This document shows positions 59,746-64,000 of a DNA stretch of 64,000 bases, piece by piece. Source of the stretch: Clostridiales bacterium. GTDB taxonomy: Bacteria > Bacillota > Clostridia > Saccharofermentanales > Saccharofermentanaceae. The notes beneath the pieces were generated by a model that saw nothing but the letters and a program-made list of their open reading frames with translations, did no database searches and was not told where the DNA came from. A program made the position numbers and the translations under genes. Location: the NCBI GenBank assembly GCA_017478485.1, contig JAFVDI010000017.1, positions 1-64,000 on the forward strand, given 5' to 3'. Each line of letters opens with the position of its first letter. Position 1 is the first letter of the stretch.

Positions 59746-60807
59746 ATGAAATACAGGGTTTTGGCGCAATTCTTAAGAGAAGACCTGCAGCTTCATGCGA
59801 AAAATCCGTCATATAAGCTCCCGAGCGAACGTGAACTGACCGCCAGGTTTGGCGTAAGCAGGCAGACCGTCCGCCGCGCGATGCTCGATCTGGAAAACGA
59901 GGGTCTGATCACCAGCAGGCGCGGCAGCGGATATTACAAGGCCATATCCGGTACATCTTTTCACTCGCAGATAGCAGTCATTACGACTTTCACTGACGAA
60001 TACATCTTCCCCGGAATATTAAGAGACATGGAAAACGTCCTCGGCACGAGAGGATACCAGTTAAGGTCCTACGCGACGCTCAACCGTGTTTCCGCGGAAC
60101 GCGAGATCTTACAGAGCCTGATAAACCATCCCGTCGGCGGAATACTGGTGGAAGGCTCGAAGACTGCGCTTCCCAATCCCAACATGGATCTGTACCAGAC
60201 TCTTCACAAGACGGGCATCCCTATAGTCTTCTTCCAGGGCAATTACCCTGCGCTCTCATACCTGCCTTCAGTCACCGACGATAATTATGCGGGCGGCTAC
60301 AGGCTCGCGAGGTATCTTCTGGACAGGGGCAGGAAAAACCTTGCCGGCATATTCAAGAGCGATGACCTTCAGGGGCCTGAGCGCTACAGCGGCATGATGA
60401 ACGCGATCAGGGACAGGGGACTTTCCCTTCCCGATCACAGCGTATGCTGGTTTGATTCCGCGCAGAGGAGCAGGCTCGTTGACGGCAGGGACATGTCGCT
60501 GATCGAAGCATTCATCAAAGAGTATCTGCCGCTCGCTGACGCGGTCATCTGTTACAACGATGAGATCGCGTACCATTTGATCAAATACCTTACGGAGAAC
60601 GGGAAACGCGTGCCGCAGGATATCGCGGTCGCAAGTTTTGACAACAGTTATTACAGCAGGATCAGCCCGGTGCCGATCACTTCACTGTGGCACAGGACAA
60701 GACGTATGGGTACTGAAGCGGCAAACGTAATGCTGTCGATCCTTCAGGGAAAGAACCCGCATTCAGCAGTCCTTCCCTGGGAATTGACCGAGCGCCAGAG
60801 CACCTGA
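59746..60807 (+). CDS. araR: AraR-type transcriptional regulator (GntR HTH plus LacI-like domain)
   Basis: The 353-residue product has an N-terminal GntR winged helix (about 1-70, with YKLPSERELTARFGVSRQTVRRAMLDLENEGLI and SRRGSGYY) joined to a LacI/periplasmic-binding-like effector domain (about 75-350, with NRVSAEREILQSLINHPVGGILVEG and DAVICYNDEIAYHLIKYL). This fusion is the signature of AraR, which is released from DNA by L-arabinose in Bacillus. It is divergent from the importer operon, as expected for a local repressor. The effector is inferred. Confidence 0.9.
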   Translation: MKYRVLAQFLREDLQLHAKNPSYKLPSERELTARFGVSRQTVRRAMLDLENEGLITSRRGSGYYKAISGTSFHSQIAVITTFTDEYIFPGILRDMENVLGTRGYQLRSYATLNRVSAEREILQSLINHPVGGILVEGSKTALPNPNMDLYQTLHKTGIPIVFFQGNYPALSYLPSVTDDNYAGGYRLARYLLDRGRKNLAGIFKSDDLQGPERYSGMMNAIRDRGLSLPDHSVCWFDSAQRSRLVDGRDMSLIEAFIKEYLPLADAVICYNDEIAYHLIKYLTENGKRVPQDIAVASFDNSYYSRISPVPITSLWHRTRRMGTEAANVMLSILQGKNPHSAVLPWELTERQST

Positions 60808-60808
60808 A

Positions 60809-61795
60809 TCAATATTTTCTCGAAGCAAGAAGCTCTTCGGTTATGTCTTCGGGCTTGAAGGCGGTCTCTTCGACATAGCGGTTCTTTTCGGGAACCTTGC
60901 CTTCTTCGATGGTCTTGATGACCGACTCGACGAGAGGTCCCAGGAGCGGATTGCATTCAACGGTAAGGGCGATCTTTCCCTTCTGGCAATAGACGAGGGC
61001 ATTATACGTGGCATCAAAAGAGATGACCGACACCCCGTCTTTTCCGCACTTGTAGCCGAAGCTCTCGAGCGCCTTAATAGCGCCGTATGCCTCGTTGTCG
61101 TTCTCGCAATAGACAACGTCTATCTGGGGAAGGCTGTCACGGTTGGACAGGTATTCCTTCATGACCTCGTAAGTCTTGGCCTCGGTGAAGTCACCGTCCA
61201 TCCTCGCGATCACTTTCCACTTGGGATTGGTTTTTACTGCATCGTCAAGCGCGGCGGTCCTTCCGAGCTGCGGGGTCGAGCCCTTGGTTCCCTGGATGTG
61301 GATTATGTTGACCTGCTCGGCGTTGCTGTATTTCTCCTTCATCCAATCAGTCGCCTTCTTGCCCTCGGCATAGAAATCCGAACCGACATGCGCCGTGATG
61401 AGGCTGTCGTCCTTCACGTTTACCATTCGGTCAACAAGGATCACCGGAATGCCCGCGTCCTTTGCCTCCTTGAGAACGGCATCCCAGCCGTCCTCCGTTA
61501 TGGGCATGACAACGATGTAATCGACCTTCTGCTGGATGAATCTTCTGATGGCGACAAACTGGTTCTCCTGTTCCTGTCTCGCGTCATCGAAAAGAAGCCT
61601 GTATCCGTTTGCTTCAGTAAACACGGATTTCATTGAAGCGGTATCCGCCTGCCTCCAGTCGGATTCGGCGCCGACCTGGCTCATGCCGATCACGATCATG
61701 TCATCCTTTTCGGGTTCTTCCTGCTTCGTGCATCCGCAGAGCGCGAAAAACGCATATAAGAGCACCATCAGCAGTGCCGCCGTTTTATGCTTCAT
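60809..61795 (-). CDS. sugar-binding lipoprotein associated with a two-component system
   Basis: The 328-residue product is a second YtfQ-like binding protein: signal peptide with a likely lipid-anchored Cys22 (FFALCGC), IGMSQVGAESDWRQADTAS, QKVDYIVVMPITEDGWDAVL, and VEETAFKPEDITEELL near the end. Unlike the first one it has no transport partners beside it; instead its start overlaps the histidine kinase gene by 11 bp. It is likely to be a sensory component presenting sugar to the kinase ectodomain. It converges with araR, whose stop codon is 1 nt away. Confidence 0.9.
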   Translation of the reverse strand: MKHKTAALLMVLLYAFFALCGCTKQEEPEKDDMIVIGMSQVGAESDWRQADTASMKSVFTEANGYRLLFDDARQEQENQFVAIRRFIQQKVDYIVVMPITEDGWDAVLKEAKDAGIPVILVDRMVNVKDDSLITAHVGSDFYAEGKKATDWMKEKYSNAEQVNIIHIQGTKGSTPQLGRTAALDDAVKTNPKWKVIARMDGDFTEAKTYEVMKEYLSNRDSLPQIDVVYCENDNEAYGAIKALESFGYKCGKDGVSVISFDATYNALVYCQKGKIALTVECNPLLGPLVESVIKTIEEGKVPEKNRYVEETAFKPEDITEELLASRKY

Positions 61796-63206
61796 CCGTA
61801 TTCCTCCTTGAGGCGGGTATCCTGACGGTTACGTCTGTCCCCTCGCCTTCAGTACTCTCTATGGAAAGGCCGTATTTCTCACCGAAAAACAGCTTGAGTC
61901 TCTCATCCACCGTTGAAAGACCGAAGCCTACTCTCTCTCGGTTGCATAGTCCCGCCCTGAGTTCCCCGAGGCGTTCTTTTGTCATGCCGGCACCGGTATC
62001 ACTAACGGTTATGACAATGTCATCACCTTCAGCCTTTCCGGTAACGGTAATAAATCCCTTTGCGCGCTTGAGCTTTACGCCGTGATAGAGTGCATTCTCT
62101 ACAAGCGGCTGGATCGTAAGCTTAGGGAGCCTCGTGCCTTTTATCGCGGGATCGATGTCGATCGAATAATCCATGATGTCCTTGTAGCGGAACTGCTGGA
62201 TCTGCAGGTAACTCCTGATCTGCTTTTCCTCATCGTCGAGCGTTACGACATTCTCACCGTTTGACAGAGAATGCCTGAAGAAAGAAGAAAGATCGGTGAC
62301 CATCTCTTCTGCTTCCTCGGTCTTTCCCGCCTCGATGAGCCATATGATCGTATCGAGCGTGTTATACAGGAAATGCGGGTTGATCTGCGCCTGCAGCAGA
62401 GCGAGCTCCGCCTGTCTTAAGCTCTCCTGTCTGTCAGTCGATTCCTTCATCAGGGTGCCCATCTTTTCGACCATCTGCTCAACGCCTTCGCTCAGCGCGC
62501 TGACTTCATAGACCTGCGATTCAACAGGCTCTTTCACGGTGAGGTCGCCGCCTCCGATCTCCTGGACGCGGTTTGAGAGATTTTCGATCGGTTCTGCGAT
62601 AGAACGCGAGATCCTTGCCGAATGGCGCAGCAGAACGGTAAAGAGCACAGCCACGCCCAAGAATATCAGCACGAGACCAATCGTAAGCTGGGCGTTCATC
62701 CTGCCCTGCAGCGAATTGAGGAGCACCGCCTCGCAGTAGAGATAACGGTACATGTATTCTTCTATAAGAGAAGTAAGAACGTAGATATTATTCTTAAGCA
62801 GTATCTGGCGCTGGTCATAGCTTGCGGTAAACTCAATCTCGCGCATCTGGTCTTCAAGGTTGCCGCACAGATCGATAACGCTGGTGATAGCCTGCTTGCT
62901 GTCTTTGTTCGCAGTGCTCGAAATGAGGTCTTCAGCGATCTTCTTTGCCTGGCCGACTTCCTTCATCGGAAGTCCTTCGGCTTCCTTGCTTCCGATAACG
63001 TAGTAGTACATCTTGAGATCGATGTCTTCCTTGAAGTTCTGGTTGAACTCGGAAGCCGTCGTGAGGTTATGCATGTAGTGCTGGTAACGCAGCTGATAGT
63101 AGACGATCGTAAGCACCTCTATCAGGAATACCGTGACAGTAAGGATCGCAAGCCCTATAAAGAGCTTTTTCATCTGCGAGGAGATCGTGGTCTCCTTAAC
63201 TTTCAT
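61785..63206 (-). CDS. sensor histidine kinase, YesM type
   Basis: The 473-residue product has two membrane helices (about 13-36 and 174-194) around an ectodomain of about 135 residues, a HAMP linker (SIAEPIENLSNRVQEIGGGD), the His_kinase domain with H278 in QINPHFLYNTLD, and a HATPase end with LTIQPLVENALYHGVK and VSDTGAGM. It would phosphorylate the AraC-type regulator encoded upstream. Its ATG overlaps the regulator stop by one base (TGATG) and its end overlaps the binding protein gene, so the three form one unit. Confidence 0.94.
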   Translation of the reverse strand: MKVKETTISSQMKKLFIGLAILTVTVFLIEVLTIVYYQLRYQHYMHNLTTASEFNQNFKEDIDLKMYYYVIGSKEAEGLPMKEVGQAKKIAEDLISSTANKDSKQAITSVIDLCGNLEDQMREIEFTASYDQRQILLKNNIYVLTSLIEEYMYRYLYCEAVLLNSLQGRMNAQLTIGLVLIFLGVAVLFTVLLRHSARISRSIAEPIENLSNRVQEIGGGDLTVKEPVESQVYEVSALSEGVEQMVEKMGTLMKESTDRQESLRQAELALLQAQINPHFLYNTLDTIIWLIEAGKTEEAEEMVTDLSSFFRHSLSNGENVVTLDDEEKQIRSYLQIQQFRYKDIMDYSIDIDPAIKGTRLPKLTIQPLVENALYHGVKLKRAKGFITVTGKAEGDDIVITVSDTGAGMTKERLGELRAGLCNRERVGFGLSTVDERLKLFFGEKYGLSIESTEGEGTDVTVRIPASRRNTDEA

Positions 63207-64000
63207 CAGTGCTTACCCCCGGACCTGTATTCCCTTGTGGTCATGCCCTGCGTCTTCTTGAAAAGGAAGCTGAAATAATGAGGATCCTTGTATCCTACTT
63301 CGAGAGCGATCTCGCCGGAATGCTTGTCGGTGGTCCTCAGGAGTTCCTTTGCCAAATTCATTCTCTTCGATGTGACGTACTCGACGAATGTCGATTTCAT
63401 TTCCTGGCTGAATACCGCGGAAAGGTAGTTTGCGCTGATGTTGACTTCCTTTGCGACGGTGTTGAGCGAAAGGCTGTCATCGGTAAAGTGCGAATCTATG
63501 TAGTCGACCGCGCGCCCCAGGATGTCCCTGTACTGGTTGGCAGAGTTCTGTATCCTGAGCTTGACCGCCTGCATTATGAACTCGTTCATGTATCTTCGAA
63601 GATCCTGAAGTTCAACGTTCTGCTGTTCGGTCATGTCCTGGCAGGTCACTCCTTCAAGGAGCTTCTCCTGCTTGACGCCCAGAGAAGAGACGAACTGGAT
63701 CGCGGTAAATCTGGTGGAGAGCATTACATAGTGGCAGAAGGCCTGTGAGCCGGCTGCGCTGCTTATGTCCAGAAGGAACTCGCTTACGACGTTGGGGATC
63801 TCTTCCGGAGCAGCGCTCTTCATGATCTCCAGGAGCATGTCCGGATTAAACTTGCTTACGTCGAAATTACCGAGATCTGCGCTGGTGTCCTTAACGCCGG
63901 GTTCCTTGACAGTGTCAGTCGTCAGAATGTGCGTGTCCGGCTGGATGTAACGGTATGCCCAAAGGCGCGAAACGTCCTCGTAGCATTCGGGGAGCTGTGA
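63206..64000 (-). CDS. response regulator with AraC-type HTH, YesN type (partial)
   Basis: The reading frame is open to the end of the window without a stop, so only the C-terminal 264 residues are visible; the receiver domain lies outside. The visible part has the intermediate region with CYEDVSRLWAYRYIQPDTHI and, at the end, an AraC helix-turn-helix pair: LNTVAKEVNISANYLSAVFS and GEIALEVGYKDPHYFSFLFK followed by GMTTREYR. A start at 63838 would cut the protein and is not credible. With the kinase and binding protein it probably controls the sugar locus. Confidence 0.92.
   Translation of the reverse strand, partial: SQLPECYEDVSRLWAYRYIQPDTHILTTDTVKEPGVKDTSADLGNFDVSKFNPDMLLEIMKSAAPEEIPNVVSEFLLDISSAAGSQAFCHYVMLSTRFTAIQFVSSLGVKQEKLLEGVTCQDMTEQQNVELQDLRRYMNEFIMQAVKLRIQNSANQYRDILGRAVDYIDSHFTDDSLSLNTVAKEVNISANYLSAVFSQEMKSTFVEYVTSKRMNLAKELLRTTDKHSGEIALEVGYKDPHYFSFLFKKTQGMTTREYRSGGKH

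Noticed and set aside
63206..63838. Complete 210-residue AraC protein starting at 63838
   Set aside because: The frame stays open to the window end and the upstream codons match the middle region of YesN-type regulators, so the gene is simply cut by the window.

Overview
The window looks like a chromosomal segment of a low-GC-type Gram-positive anaerobe of the class Clostridia. Support comes from the gene order (rpmH-rnpA-yidD-yidC-jag-mnmE-mnmG-rsmG; ffs-dnaX-ybaB-recR-rqcP-divIC; veg-ispE), a zinc-type S14, strong AGGAGG ribosome binding sites, a SCIFF ranthipeptide pair, and a YesMN/AraR style of sugar regulation. Base composition is fairly balanced. The partial 16S gene is unusual even in positions that are normally invariant, so the exact family cannot be named; an uncultured gut or rumen lineage is a guess. 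Sporulation genes yabP and yabQ are missing from the rqcP-divIC interval.

Layout. 1-5478 (minus): 5' end of a 16S rRNA gene with its leader and promoter, dacF-type carboxypeptidase, gyrA, rsmG. 5468-11482 (minus): mnmG, mnmE, jag, yidC, yidD and an overlapping rnpA/rpmH pair, the usual oriC-proximal cluster but without dnaA. 11623-16035: a zinc-ribbon membrane protein, a two-component system and a Mbeg1-like hydrolase. 16062-26932 (minus): a 22-gene S10-spc ribosomal protein operon ending at secY with a terminator, preceded by a promoter and a roughly 300-nt structured leader. 27322-33630 (minus): one six-gene operon holding a CdaR/PucR-type regulator, ftsE (with a long extra tail), ftsX, an M23 hydrolase, a methyltransferase and hslO. 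33771-34886: an orphan multi-sugar ABC ATPase.

35308-40165 (plus): argC-argB-argD-argF plus a GNAT acetyltransferase, behind a promoter that overlaps ARG-box-like palindromes; ispE and veg converge on it. 41741-47149 (plus): a membrane-anchored beta-lactamase fold that has lost its catalytic motifs, SRP RNA, dnaX, ybaB, recR, rqcP and divIC. 47274-51885: a small conserved-looking protein with an apparent 5' frameshift, a zinc-ribbon protein with a degenerate HD domain, an Orn/Lys/Arg decarboxylase, and the SCIFF precursor with its radical SAM maturase. The convergent gap at 51902-52158 contains four tandem hairpins built from an 11-bp half-site with a 71-74 nt period; this is the most striking unexplained element.

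52250-64000: a pentose (probably L-arabinose) utilization locus. A YtfQRT/YjfF-type ABC importer, an FGGY kinase and AraD form one operon, divergent from an AraR-type repressor. It is followed by a second sugar-binding lipoprotein co-transcribed with a YesM-type histidine kinase and a YesN-type response regulator that runs off the window. Together they would import a sugar, phosphorylate and epimerise it to xylulose-5-phosphate, and sense it both inside (AraR) and outside the cell (binding protein plus kinase).
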